A stretch of 64,000 bases of DNA from Methylobacterium sp. DB0501. Its GTDB lineage: Bacteria; Pseudomonadota; Alphaproteobacteria; Rhizobiales; Beijerinckiaceae. The translations under genes and the position numbers were made by a program. The DNA is taken from positions 176,181 through 240,180 of the forward strand of contig NZ_JAAKGV010000011.1 of the NCBI RefSeq assembly GCF_011043735.1. Direction: 5' to 3'. Each line of letters begins with the position of its first letter. Within the stretch, counting starts at the first letter, position 1. A model generated the notes under the pieces. That model made no database searches. It was not told where the DNA came from and saw only the letters and a list, made by a program, of their open reading frames with translations. Of the stretch, positions 1-7,671 are shown one piece after another.

Positions 1-53
1 TAATAGGCCGAGGTGACGCCAACCACGCCGCCGCCGAGGATCAGAACGCGCAT
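1..53 (-). CDS. dadA: D-amino-acid dehydrogenase, N-terminal fragment (partial at window edge)
   Basis: Only the first 17 or so codons lie in the window. Read on the minus strand from an ATG at 53, they give an FAD-binding Rossmann start (MRVLILGGGVVGVTSAY) that is typical of DadA-type D-amino-acid dehydrogenases, which oxidise D-amino acids to 2-oxo acids at the membrane. The gene is divergent from an Lrp/AsnC regulator, the usual arrangement for dadA and its regulator, and that supports the name. Other FAD-dependent amine oxidases share this N-terminus, so the call rests partly on context. Confidence 0.6.
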   Translation of the reverse strand, partial: MRVLILGGGVVGVTSAY

Positions 54-223
54 CGCCGAGAATCCCTGTCGCGCCCTGCCTTCGTCCGTATCCGACCCGG
101 CGCCCGGTCGACGGCCCTAGTGTCGCGCAAGGATCGCCGAATTTCCCGCCGGATCGTCGCAGGAGCTGCGACTTCATGCTACGATACGCCAGGATCTGCG
201 AACGAACGACAGGATCTTGCGCA

Positions 224-673
224 GTGGCGGGACGGGACGAGATCGACGCGCGCATGCTGCGCGTCCTGCGCGACGACGGGCGCATCAGCAACGCGGATCT
301 CGCCGCCAAGGTCGGCCTGTCGCCCTCGGCCTGCCTGCGCCGCCTGCGGCTGCTGGAACAGAACGGCACCATCCGCGGCTACACCGCCCTGATCGAGGCC
401 GACGAGCGCGAGGCCCATCTCGTGGTGCTGACCCAGATCACCCTGGAACGGCAGACCGAGGAGTCGCTCAACCGCTTCGAGGCCGCGGTGCGCCGCTGCC
501 CGGAGGTGCGCGACTGCTACCTGATGACCGGCCTGTCCGATTACCTGATGCGGATCGAGGTGTCGGATGCGGGCGATTACGAGCGCCTGCACAAGGAGGT
601 GCTGTCGCGGCTGCCGGGGGTGGCGCGGATCCAGTCGAGCTTCGCGATCCGGACGGTGGTGGGGCGGGGGTAG
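224..673 (+). CDS. Lrp/AsnC family transcriptional regulator
   Basis: The product has about 149 residues, the standard Lrp length. An N-terminal AsnC-type winged helix-turn-helix comes first (DEIDARMLRVLRDDGRISNADLA, then LSPSACLRRLRLLEQNGTI). A C-terminal RAM ligand-binding domain follows, containing the conserved run GLSDYLMRIEV. I place the start at GTG 224 because AGGA at 211-214 sits nine bases upstream and the protein then begins exactly where Lrp proteins do; an ATG at 176 would add 16 unrelated residues. The gene is divergent from the dadA-like gene and most likely controls it in response to an amino acid. The regulator type is clear; the target is inferred. Confidence 0.85.
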   Translation: MAGRDEIDARMLRVLRDDGRISNADLAAKVGLSPSACLRRLRLLEQNGTIRGYTALIEADEREAHLVVLTQITLERQTEESLNRFEAAVRRCPEVRDCYLMTGLSDYLMRIEVSDAGDYERLHKEVLSRLPGVARIQSSFAIRTVVGRG

Positions 674-730
674 GACGTTGCTCGGGAGATCATGCTTCGT
701 CGTCCGCTGAAAGACTTCAAACCCTCCATC

Positions 731-870
731 GTCATCCCGAGGCCGCGCAGCGGAACCCGGGATCCATAACCGCTGAGACGTCAGGATGAAGCGGCACGCG
801 AGCCGCCGGGTTCTGCACTGTCGGCGGTTATGGATCCCGGGTTCTCGCCTTCAGCGAGTCCCGGGATGAC
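731..870. repeat. 140-bp REP/BIME-like inverted repeat, copy 1
   Basis: The element starts with GTCATCCCG and ends with CGGGATGAC, and its arms carry CCCGGGATCCATAACCGC and its complement. The right arm contains a small inner hairpin around CTCGCCTTCAGCGAG. The same element occurs at 11072-11210 in the opposite orientation, including matching inner blocks next to the arms. It fills the gap between the Lrp gene and the HigA relic. No coding potential is apparent. Confidence 0.85.
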
Positions 871-914
871 GTAGAGGGAGCAGCTTATCGTTGGGGAGGT
901 TCCCGTGAAATGCC

Positions 915-1310
915 ATGCTCGCCGATGTGTTCGAGGCGATCTCGCGGCAAGTTCTCACGCGTCCAAGCATTGACGATGCACAGTACGAGGCGGCGGTCGC
1001 CGCGATGAACGGCCTCATCGATGCCGGTGCGGGTGACGAAGGACATTCCCTGGCCCCGCTCCTCGGCCTCCTGGCGCGTTCATCGCCGATTACGAGGCGA
1101 CGGCGTTGCCCCGGCCCGATGCCCCGCCGGCCGAGGTGCCGCGCCTGCTGATGGAGCAGCACGGGCCCAAGCAGGGCGACCTGCCCGAGATCGGCAGCCA
1201 GGGCGTGGTCTCGGAACTCCTGAGCGGCAAGCGCGAGCTGAACAGGAACCAGAGCGCCCGTTTGTCGGAGCGCTTCGACGTCAGTCCGGCGACGTTCTTC
1301 CGACCGCGCG
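915..1310 (+). pseudogene. HigA-type XRE antitoxin, frameshifted relic
   Basis: The first half reads from ATG 915 (MLADVFEAISRQVLTRPS, then YEAAVAAMNGLIDAG) up to LLGLLA near 1076. The second half continues one base out of frame from about 1076 (FIADYEATALPRPDAP, then LLMEQHGPKQGDLPEIGSQG, VVSELLSGKRELN, SPATFF). Together they match the HigA antitoxin/transcriptional regulator family, with its HTH in the second half. One base is missing near 1076-1079, and no stop follows the conserved end, so the frame runs into the convergent GntR gene. No HigB toxin gene is visible upstream; a REP-like element lies there instead. I treat it as a dead antitoxin fragment. Confidence 0.7.
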
Positions 1311-1312
1311 CA

Positions 1313-2008
1313 TCAGGCGAAATAGGCCGGCCAGCGCGCCCGGATCTCGTCGCCGAGGGCGATCGACTTCGACAGGTGATCGCGCAGGGCCTCCTGCGCC
1401 GCCTCGGGCGCGCCATCCGTGAGCGCCGCGACGATCCGCCGGTGATCGGCCACGATCTGCTGCGCCTTGCCCTCCACCGGCAGGTGCAGGCGGCGCAGGC
1501 GGTCGATATGGCCGCTGCGGCGGCGGATCAGGTCCCAGAGGTCGGGCACGTCCGCCGCCTCGCACAGGGCGCGATGGAAGGCCTCGTCGCTGGCGGATAA
1601 CCGCGCGAGGTCGCCCTCCTCGGCGAAGACCGCCTGCTCGGCCACGAAGGCCTGGAGGCGGGCGAGGAGCGCCCGGTCGGGCGAGAGCGCCAGGGTGCGC
1701 ACCACCTCCTGCTCGACGGCGCGGCGCAGGAACTGCGCCTGGCGGGCCGCCGCGAGGTCGATGCGGCTCACCACCGTGGCCGATTGCGGGAAGATGTCGA
1801 CCAGCCCCTCCTCCTGGAGGCGCAGCAGCGCATCGCGGATCGGGGTGGCGCTGAGCCCGAAGCTCGCCTGCAATTCGGGCCGCGACAGCACCGTGCCGGG
1901 CGCGAGATCGAGCGAGACGATTTTTTCCCGGATGAGGTCGAAGACCTGCGGGGCGGCATGGCGCGAGCGGTCGCGGAGACGCTGCGCACCGGCGAAGACG
2001 GCGTTCAT
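1313..2008 (-). CDS. GntR family regulator, FadR/FCD subfamily
   Basis: The product has 231 residues. An N-terminal winged helix occupies about residues 20-85 (VFDLIREKIVSLDLAPG, SRPELQASFGLSATPIRDAL, EEGLVDIFPQSATVVSRI). It is followed by an all-helical FCD effector domain with the conserved DEAFHRALCEA and DHRRIVAAL histidine motifs, which usually bind a metal and a carboxylate ligand. The gene is divergent from the ABC importer and dehydratase operon at 2185-6772 and is its likely regulator. A FadR-type site (TTGTAAGACAA) lies ahead of the dehydratase gene at 4945-4955. The ligand is unknown; a sugar acid or sulfonate-like carboxylate would fit the neighbours. Confidence 0.85.
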   Translation of the reverse strand: MNAVFAGAQRLRDRSRHAAPQVFDLIREKIVSLDLAPGTVLSRPELQASFGLSATPIRDALLRLQEEGLVDIFPQSATVVSRIDLAAARQAQFLRRAVEQEVVRTLALSPDRALLARLQAFVAEQAVFAEEGDLARLSASDEAFHRALCEAADVPDLWDLIRRRSGHIDRLRRLHLPVEGKAQQIVADHRRIVAALTDGAPEAAQEALRDHLSKSIALGDEIRARWPAYFA

Positions 2009-2082
2009 GACGGGCGGACTCTGACGACGACGGGGAGCGGCCGAGGCCGTCCCACGGTCAACCTAGCACGGACCGGTTCGGG

Positions 2083-2111
2083 TTGACATACTAATGCATT
2101 ACCATTTTAGT
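2083..2111 (+). promoter_or_regulatory. Candidate sigma70 promoter with overlapping palindromes
   Basis: TTGACA at 2083-2088 is followed after 17 bases by TTTAGT at 2106-2111, a fair -10 element. The spacer region contains the palindrome AATGCATT (2093-2100), and ACTAA at 2090-2094 mirrors TTAGT at 2107-2111. The position, about 75-100 bases ahead of the ABC operon and next to a divergent GntR gene, suits a regulated promoter. Its function is inferred from sequence only. Confidence 0.5.
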
Positions 2112-2150
2112 GAGGGGGTCAGGCCAAACGCTAACAACCGGCCGGCATGC

Positions 2151-2169
2151 GTCGCTCGCGACGAGCGAC
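2151..2169 (+). promoter_or_regulatory. Inverted repeat just ahead of the importer ribosome binding site
   Basis: GTCGCTCG (2151-2158) and CGAGCGAC (2162-2169) form perfect 8-base arms around a 3-base centre. The repeat lies four bases before the Shine-Dalgarno sequence GGGAGA (2173-2178) of the substrate-binding protein gene. It may act as a leader hairpin or as an operator for the divergent GntR regulator. Confidence 0.45.
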
Positions 2170-2184
2170 ATCGGGAGAACGTCC

Positions 2185-3210
2185 ATGATCCACTCGCCCG
2201 CGCGCCGCGCCTTCGCGGCGGGCCTTCTCGCTGCCGGCGCGTGCCTGTCCGGGGCGGTCCCGGCTCTGGCGCAGCAGAAGAGCGAGATCGCGATCACGCG
2301 CCAGCCCGGCATCATCTACCTGCCGACCCACGTCATCGAGAAGCAGGGGCTGATCGAGAAGCACGCCGAGCGTCTGGGTGTTCCGGGCGTGAAGACGAAG
2401 TGGATCACCTTCACCGGCGGCGGCAGCCAGACCGACGCGCTGCTCGCCGGCGGGGTCGACATCGTCAATACCGGGGTCGGCAACCTGCTGCTGCTCTGGG
2501 ACCGGACGCGGGGCGGGGTGAAGGGTATCGTCGCCACCTCGGCGCTGCCGCTGCTGCTCATCAGCCGCGACCCGAAGATCAAGACGATCAAGGACATCGC
2601 GACGGGCGACAAGGTCGCGGTGCCGACCGTGAAGGTCTCGACGCAGGCGATCCTGCTGCAGATGGCGGCGGGCGAGGCGTACGGCGCCGACCAGGCGAAC
2701 CGGCTCGACGCCAACACGGTGCAGCTCGGCCACCCGGACGCCGCGATCGCGCTCGCCAACCCGACCCACGAGATCCGGACCCACTTCGCGGCCCCGCCCT
2801 TCCAGTACGTCGAGCTGCGCACCGTGCCGGGCGCCCACATCGTCGCCCGCTCGCCCGACATCATCGGCGGGCCGCTGACGCAGGGCCAGTTCTTCACCAC
2901 CACCAAGTTCGCCGACGCCAACCCGAAGATCGTCCAGGCGGTCCGCGCGGCCTCCGAGGAGGCACAAGCCTTCATCCGCCAGGACACCCGCAAGGCGGTC
3001 GAGATCTACCGTGAGGTGACCGGTGACAAGACCAGCGCCGAGGACCTGCTGGGCTACCTGGGTGAGCCCGGCATGATGGAGTTCAACCTCCAGCCCCAGG
3101 GCACGATGCGCTTCGCCGAGCATCTCGGGCGGAACGGCACCCTGCGCACCAAGCCGAAGGCCTGGACCGACTACTACCTGCCGGTCGCCCACGACCTCAG
3201 CGGCAGCTGA
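2185..3210 (+). CDS. ABC transporter substrate-binding protein (SsuA/TauA/NMT1-like)
   Basis: The product has 341 residues. Residues 1-29 form a Sec signal peptide (RR, hydrophobic core, cleavage after PALA), so the mature protein is periplasmic. The body has the NMT1/SsuA-type fold signature, with residues such as GGSQTDALLAGGVDIVNTG that line the ligand cleft in this family. The start is ATG 2185 because GGGAGA stands seven bases upstream; an earlier in-frame start would bury the signal peptide. The gene opens an importer operon with the ATPase at 3228 and the permease at 4015, followed by a sugar-acid dehydratase. Family members bind alkanesulfonates, taurine, nitrate, pyrimidine precursors or aromatic acids. 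The substrate here is unknown. Confidence 0.85.
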   Translation: MIHSPARRAFAAGLLAAGACLSGAVPALAQQKSEIAITRQPGIIYLPTHVIEKQGLIEKHAERLGVPGVKTKWITFTGGGSQTDALLAGGVDIVNTGVGNLLLLWDRTRGGVKGIVATSALPLLLISRDPKIKTIKDIATGDKVAVPTVKVSTQAILLQMAAGEAYGADQANRLDANTVQLGHPDAAIALANPTHEIRTHFAAPPFQYVELRTVPGAHIVARSPDIIGGPLTQGQFFTTTKFADANPKIVQAVRAASEEAQAFIRQDTRKAVEIYREVTGDKTSAEDLLGYLGEPGMMEFNLQPQGTMRFAEHLGRNGTLRTKPKAWTDYYLPVAHDLSGS

Positions 3211-3227
3211 CGGGAGACGACGCGCTC

Positions 3228-3992
3228 ATGACCGCCCTCCTCGACGTCCGCGGCGTCACGCTGCGCTACAAGACGCCCAACGTGCTGGTCACCGCGACCG
3301 AGCGCGTCAGCTTCCAGGTCGATGCGTCCGACCGCTTCGTGCTGCTCGGACCGTCCGGCTGCGGCAAGTCCACCCTGCTCAAGGCGGTGGGCGGCTACCT
3401 GCATCCGAGCGAGGGCGAGATCCGCATCAAGGACCGGGTGGTCAAGGAGCCCGGCGCCGACCGGATGATGGTCTTCCAGGAATTCGACCAGCTCCTGCCC
3501 TGGAAGACGGTGCTGGAGAACGTCACCTTCCCGCTCCTCAACGCCCGCAAGATGACCCGCCGCGCGGCAGAGGAGCGGGCGCGGGCCTATATCGAGAAGG
3601 TCGGCCTGACGCGGGCGATCGACAGCTACCCCCACACCCTCTCGGGCGGCATGAAGCAGCGCGTGGCGATCGCCCGCGGCATGGCGATGGAGCCCGACAT
3701 CCTGCTGATGGACGAGCCCTTCGCGGCGCTCGACGCGCTGACCCGGCGCACCTGCCAGGACGAGCTGTTGCAGCTCTGGGAGGAGACGAAGTTCACCGTA
3801 CTCTTCGTCACCCACTCGATCGCCGAGGCGATCAAGATCGGCAACCGCATCCTGCTGCTCTCGCCCCATCCGGGCCGGGTCAAGGCCGAGGTGCGCGACG
3901 TCGACAAGGTCTCGGCCCAGGACGGCAGCGCCGGTCAGCTCGAACAGCAGATCCACGACCTGCTGTTCGCCCACGAGCCAGAGCATCACTGA
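3228..3992 (+). CDS. ABC transporter ATP-binding protein (SsuB/TauB-like)
   Basis: The 254-residue ATPase drives the importer formed with the flanking genes. Walker A is GPSGCGKST at residues 41-49, the Q-loop glutamine is near 84, the signature LSGGM is at 138-142, Walker B ILLMDEP is at 158-164, and the switch histidine follows in FVTHSIAEA. The architecture and the VFQEFDQLLPWKTVLENV segment are typical of the nitrate/sulfonate/taurine class. The gene starts 17 bases after the binding-protein stop and is followed 22 bases later by the permease, so the three are surely co-transcribed. Confidence 0.9.
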   Translation: MTALLDVRGVTLRYKTPNVLVTATERVSFQVDASDRFVLLGPSGCGKSTLLKAVGGYLHPSEGEIRIKDRVVKEPGADRMMVFQEFDQLLPWKTVLENVTFPLLNARKMTRRAAEERARAYIEKVGLTRAIDSYPHTLSGGMKQRVAIARGMAMEPDILLMDEPFAALDALTRRTCQDELLQLWEETKFTVLFVTHSIAEAIKIGNRILLLSPHPGRVKAEVRDVDKVSAQDGSAGQLEQQIHDLLFAHEPEHH

Positions 3993-4014
3993 TCGATCGT
4001 CGAGGAAGCAAGCC

Positions 4015-4890
4015 ATGAGCACCACGACGCGCCCCGCGATGCCGGCCCGCATCATCATGAGTGAGGCCACGCCCGCCGCCGACGGCGCGGTCGAGCGGCA
4101 GCTCGGCACCGCCGAGATCCTGTGGAACAGCGGCTTCGTCCGCAAAACCGTGATCATCGTCGCGCTGGCGCTGGTCTGGGAGGTCTATGCCCGGATCCTC
4201 GACAATCCGCTCCTGTTCCCGACCTTCTCCGACACCGTCACGACGCTCTACGACCAGACGATCGACGGCACGATCCCGAGCCGGGCGCTGTCGTCGATCA
4301 AGGTGCTGCTGATGGGCTACGTCGCCGGCATTCTGCTCGCCGCCACGCTGACCATGCTGGCGATCTCGACCCGCATCGGCACCGACTTCCTCGAGACGAT
4401 GACGGCGATGTTCAATCCCCTGCCGGCCATCGCGCTGCTGCCGCTCGCGCTGATCTGGTTCGGGCTGGGCAACGGCAGCCTGGTCTTCGTGCTGGTCCAC
4501 TCGGTGCTGTGGGCGGTGGCGCTCAACACCCATTCGGGCTTCCGCGGCGTCTCGAACACGCTGCGGATGGTCGGGCGCAACTACGGGCTCAAAGGGCTCC
4601 CTTATGTCACCAAGATCCTGATCCCGGCGGCCTTCCCGAGCATCCTCACCGGCCTCAAGATCGGCTGGGCCTTCGCCTGGCGCACCCTGATCGCGGCGGA
4701 ACTGGTCTTCGGCGTCTCGTCGGGGGCGGGCGGGCTCGGCTGGTTCATCTTCGAGAACCGCAACCTCCTCGACATCCCGGCCGTCTTCGCGGGACTGCTC
4801 ACCGTGATCATCATCGGCCTCGTGGTCGAGAACCTGATCTTCCGCACGCTGGAGCGGCGGACGGTACAGAAATGGGGCTTGCAGCACTGA
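4015..4890 (+). CDS. ABC transporter permease (SsuC/TauC-like)
   Basis: The 291-residue inner-membrane protein has about six hydrophobic segments and the BPD-transporter EAA loop near its middle (NTLRMVGRNYGLKG, LIPAAFPSILTGLKIG), which couples to the ATPase. The N-terminal 45 residues are hydrophilic and cytoplasmic. It completes the importer of the SBP-ATPase-permease operon. A GC-rich hairpin and a FadR-type operator separate it from the dehydratase gene downstream. Confidence 0.88.
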   Translation: MSTTTRPAMPARIIMSEATPAADGAVERQLGTAEILWNSGFVRKTVIIVALALVWEVYARILDNPLLFPTFSDTVTTLYDQTIDGTIPSRALSSIKVLLMGYVAGILLAATLTMLAISTRIGTDFLETMTAMFNPLPAIALLPLALIWFGLGNGSLVFVLVHSVLWAVALNTHSGFRGVSNTLRMVGRNYGLKGLPYVTKILIPAAFPSILTGLKIGWAFAWRTLIAAELVFGVSSGAGGLGWFIFENRNLLDIPAVFAGLLTVIIIGLVVENLIFRTLERRTVQKWGLQH

Positions 4891-4893
4891 CCT

Positions 4894-4923
4894 GACCCCT
4901 CCCCCCTCTGCGGGGGAGGGGTC
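4894..4923. repeat. GC-rich hairpin of the CCCTCCCCC/GGGGGAGGG type
   Basis: GACCCCTCCCCC (4894-4905) and GGGGGAGGGGTC (4912-4923) are perfect 12-base arms around a 6-base loop. A closely related hairpin lies near 31029-31057. There is no T-run after it, so it is a dispersed intergenic palindrome or an mRNA-stability element rather than a classical terminator. Confidence 0.7.
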
Positions 4924-4944
4924 GGGCGGCGCGGAATTCATATC

Positions 4945-4955
4945 TTGTAAGACAA
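4945..4955 (+). promoter_or_regulatory. FadR-subfamily GntR operator candidate
   Basis: TTGTAAGACAA fits the FadR-type GntR consensus TNGTNNNACNA with symmetric TTGT and ACAA half-sites. It sits 21 bases before the dehydratase start codon at 4976. The FCD-type GntR gene at 1313-2008 is the obvious partner. Confidence 0.55.
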
Positions 4956-4975
4956 CAACTAGCAGGAGCCTCACC

Positions 4976-6772
4976 ATGGCCCGCGATCCGCTCCCCCCGC
5001 CCGACCTCGAGCCCGGCACCATTCCGGACGGCCCGCAGGTCGTGCGCCGCGATCCCGCCTCTCTACGCTCCGCCCGCTGGTTCGGCCCGGCGGACCTGCG
5101 CTCCTTCGGGCACCGCTCCCGCGCGATGCAGATGGGCTACGCCCCCGAGGAATGGACCGGCAAACCGGTCATCGCGATTCTCAACACCTGGTCCGACCTC
5201 CAGCCCTGCCACGCCCATTTCAAGCACCGCGTCGACGACGTGAAGCGCGGGATCCTGATGGCGGGCGGTTTCCCGGTCGAGCTGCCGGCGATCTCGGTCT
5301 CCGAGAGCTTCGTCAAGCCGACCACCATGCTCTATCGCAACATGCTGGCGATGGAGACCGAGGAGCTGTTGCGCTCCCACCCGGTCGACGGCGCGGTGCT
5401 GATGGGCGGCTGCGACAAGTCCACCCCGGGCCTGCTGCTCGGCGCCACCAGCATGAACCTGCCGGCGATCTACATCCCGGCCGGCCCGATGCTGCGCGGC
5501 AACTGGCAGGGCAAGGTGCTGGGCTCCGGCTCCGACAGCTGGAAGTACTGGGACGAGCTGCGCGCCGGCAAGATCACCGACCAGGACTGGCTCGGGATCG
5601 AGGGCGGCATCGCCCGCTCCTACGGCACCTGCATGACCATGGGCACCGCCTCGACCATGACGGCGATCGCCGAGGCCGTGGGCATGGTGCTGCCCGGCGG
5701 CTCGTCGATTCCGGCCGCCGATGCCGGCCATATCCGGCTCTCCTCGGAATCCGGCCGGCGCATCGTCGACATGGTGTGGGAAGATTTGACCCCGCAGCGG
5801 ATCCAGACCCGAGAGGCCTACGAGAACGCCATCGCGGTCGCCATGGCGATGGGCTGCTCGACCAACGCCATCATCCACCTGATCGCCATGGCGCGCCGGG
5901 CCGGCCACGCCATCGGCCTCGACGATTTCGAGCGCTACAGCCGCATCGTCCCGGTGATCGGCAACGTGCGCCCGAGCGGCAACACCTACCTGATGGAGGA
6001 CTTCTTCTACGCCGGCGGCATCCGGGCGCTGATGAACGAGATCCGCGAGCACCTGCATCTCGACTGCCTGACCGTCAGCGGCCGGACGCTCGGCGAGACG
6101 ATCGAGGGTGCGAAGGTCCACAACGCCGACGTGATCCGGCCGCTCTCGAACCCGGTCTACGGCCAGGGCTCGCTGGCGGTGCTGAAGGGCAACCTCGCCC
6201 CGAGCGGCTGCGTCATCAAGCCGGCGGCGATGGACCAGCGCTTCCTCAAGCATTCCGGCCCGGCCCTGGTCTTCGACGATTACCCGTCCCTCAAGGCGGC
6301 GATCGACGACGAGACCCTCGACGTCACCGCCGACCACGTGCTGGTCCTGCGCAATGCCGGGCCGCAGGGGGGCCCGGGCATGCCGGAATGGGGCATGCTG
6401 CCGATGCCGAAGAAGCTCCTGAAGGAAGGTCACCGCGACATGCTGCGCCTGTCGGATGCGCGGATGAGCGGCACCAGCTACGGCGCCTGCGTGCTCCACG
6501 TGGCACCCGAAGCCTTCATCGGCGGGCCGCTGGCGCTCCTGCGCACCGGCGACGTCGTCAGCATCGACGTCGAGGCCCGGTCGATCCGCATGGAGGTCTC
6601 GGACGAGGAGCTGGAACGCCGCCGCGCCGCCTGGACCCCGCCGGCCCCCCGCTACGAGCGCGGCTACGGCGTGATGTTCTCGCGCCACATCCAGCAGGCG
6701 GACGAGGGCTGCGACTTCGACTTCCTGCGCACCGAGTACGGCGCCCCGGTGCCCGAGCCGGCGATCTACTGA
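4976..6772 (+). CDS. IlvD/Edd family dehydratase, probable sugar-acid (arabonate-type) dehydratase
   Basis: The 598-residue protein belongs to the IlvD/Edd family of iron-sulfur dehydratases, which remove water from 2,3-dihydroxy acids to give 2-keto-3-deoxy acids. The three cluster cysteines are visible at about residues 78 (LQPCHAHF), 146 (GGCDKSTPG) and 219 (YGTCMTMGTAST). The conserved SDARMSGTSYG segment lies in the C-terminal domain. The Trp-rich linker before TDQDW and the overall length resemble pentonate or arabonate dehydratases more than the branched-chain amino-acid enzyme. The gene follows an ABC importer and a FadR-type operator, and this points to catabolism of an imported acid. 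The exact substrate cannot be read from sequence. Confidence 0.8.
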   Translation: MARDPLPPPDLEPGTIPDGPQVVRRDPASLRSARWFGPADLRSFGHRSRAMQMGYAPEEWTGKPVIAILNTWSDLQPCHAHFKHRVDDVKRGILMAGGFPVELPAISVSESFVKPTTMLYRNMLAMETEELLRSHPVDGAVLMGGCDKSTPGLLLGATSMNLPAIYIPAGPMLRGNWQGKVLGSGSDSWKYWDELRAGKITDQDWLGIEGGIARSYGTCMTMGTASTMTAIAEAVGMVLPGGSSIPAADAGHIRLSSESGRRIVDMVWEDLTPQRIQTREAYENAIAVAMAMGCSTNAIIHLIAMARRAGHAIGLDDFERYSRIVPVIGNVRPSGNTYLMEDFFYAGGIRALMNEIREHLHLDCLTVSGRTLGETIEGAKVHNADVIRPLSNPVYGQGSLAVLKGNLAPSGCVIKPAAMDQRFLKHSGPALVFDDYPSLKAAIDDETLDVTADHVLVLRNAGPQGGPGMPEWGMLPMPKKLLKEGHRDMLRLSDARMSGTSYGACVLHVAPEAFIGGPLALLRTGDVVSIDVEARSIRMEVSDEELERRRAAWTPPAPRYERGYGVMFSRHIQQADEGCDFDFLRTEYGAPVPEPAIY

Positions 6773-6803
6773 TAGGGCTCCGGAGTTCGATCCGGAGCAC
6801 CCG

Positions 6804-7553
6804 ATGACCCGCCCCAAGGGAACCGCCGCCGCGACCGGCCGCTCGCTGCGGATCTATCGTGGGGCGGGTGCCCCGCACGCCGCCATGGACGCGCTCTACC
6901 GCCGCTTCGTGCGGCCGGGCGACCTCGTCTTCGATCTCGGCGCCCATGTCGGGGATCGCGTCGCGGCCTTCCGCCGCCTCGGCGCCCGGGTCGTGGCGCT
7001 GGAGCCGCAGCCCGGACCGATGCGAGCCCTGCACCTGCTCCACGGCCGCGATTCCGGGGTGACCCTGGTCGCGGCGGCGGTCGGCGACGAAGCGGGCGAG
7101 GTCGTGTTCCATCTCAACTCGGCGAACCCGACCGTGTCCTCGGTCTCGGCGGAGTTCGTGGCCGGGGCGGCTGGCGCGCCGGGTTGGGAGGATCAGGTCT
7201 GGGACCGGGCGATCACGGTGCCGGCCACCACCCTCGACCGGCTGGTGGCCGAGCACGGGCGCCCGGCCTTCGTGAAGATCGACGTCGAGGGGTTCGAGGA
7301 CCGGGTCCTGGCAGGCCTCTCCGTCCCGCTCCCCGCCCTGTCGTTCGAGTTCACCACCATCGCGCGGGACGTGGCCCTGCGCTGCCTCGACCGGCTCGCA
7401 TCTTTAGGCGCTTACGGGTTCGACGTCGCGCTCGGCGAGAGCCAGGCCATGAGCTTCGGGCGCTTCGTCGGGCGGCAGGAAATGGCGCGATATCTGATGG
7501 ACTTGCCGCAGGCGGCGAATTCCGGGGATGTCTACGCGGTGCTCCCGGCCTGA
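6804..7553 (+). CDS. FkbM family methyltransferase
   Basis: The 249-residue protein has the SAM-binding motif FDLGAHVGDRVAAF at residues 34-47, followed by VVALEPQPGPMRAL and the FkbM signature VKIDVEGFEDRVLAGL. FkbM proteins O-methylate diverse substrates such as polyketides, sugars and lipids, so no substrate can be given. ATG 6804 lies 31 bases after the dehydratase stop, which makes weak co-transcription possible. The gene is convergent with the acetyltransferase downstream. Confidence 0.85.
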   Translation: MTRPKGTAAATGRSLRIYRGAGAPHAAMDALYRRFVRPGDLVFDLGAHVGDRVAAFRRLGARVVALEPQPGPMRALHLLHGRDSGVTLVAAAVGDEAGEVVFHLNSANPTVSSVSAEFVAGAAGAPGWEDQVWDRAITVPATTLDRLVAEHGRPAFVKIDVEGFEDRVLAGLSVPLPALSFEFTTIARDVALRCLDRLASLGAYGFDVALGESQAMSFGRFVGRQEMARYLMDLPQAANSGDVYAVLPA

Positions 7554-7671
7554 ACGGCCGGGAGGGTCCCCGCCGTCGAGACGCCCTTTACGCCCCTGCG
7601 AAGAACGGGCAACGGTTCCCTGCGGAAAGAGGCCCCGGCGGGGCCGGCGCCGCCCGTTGCGGCGGTCACGG

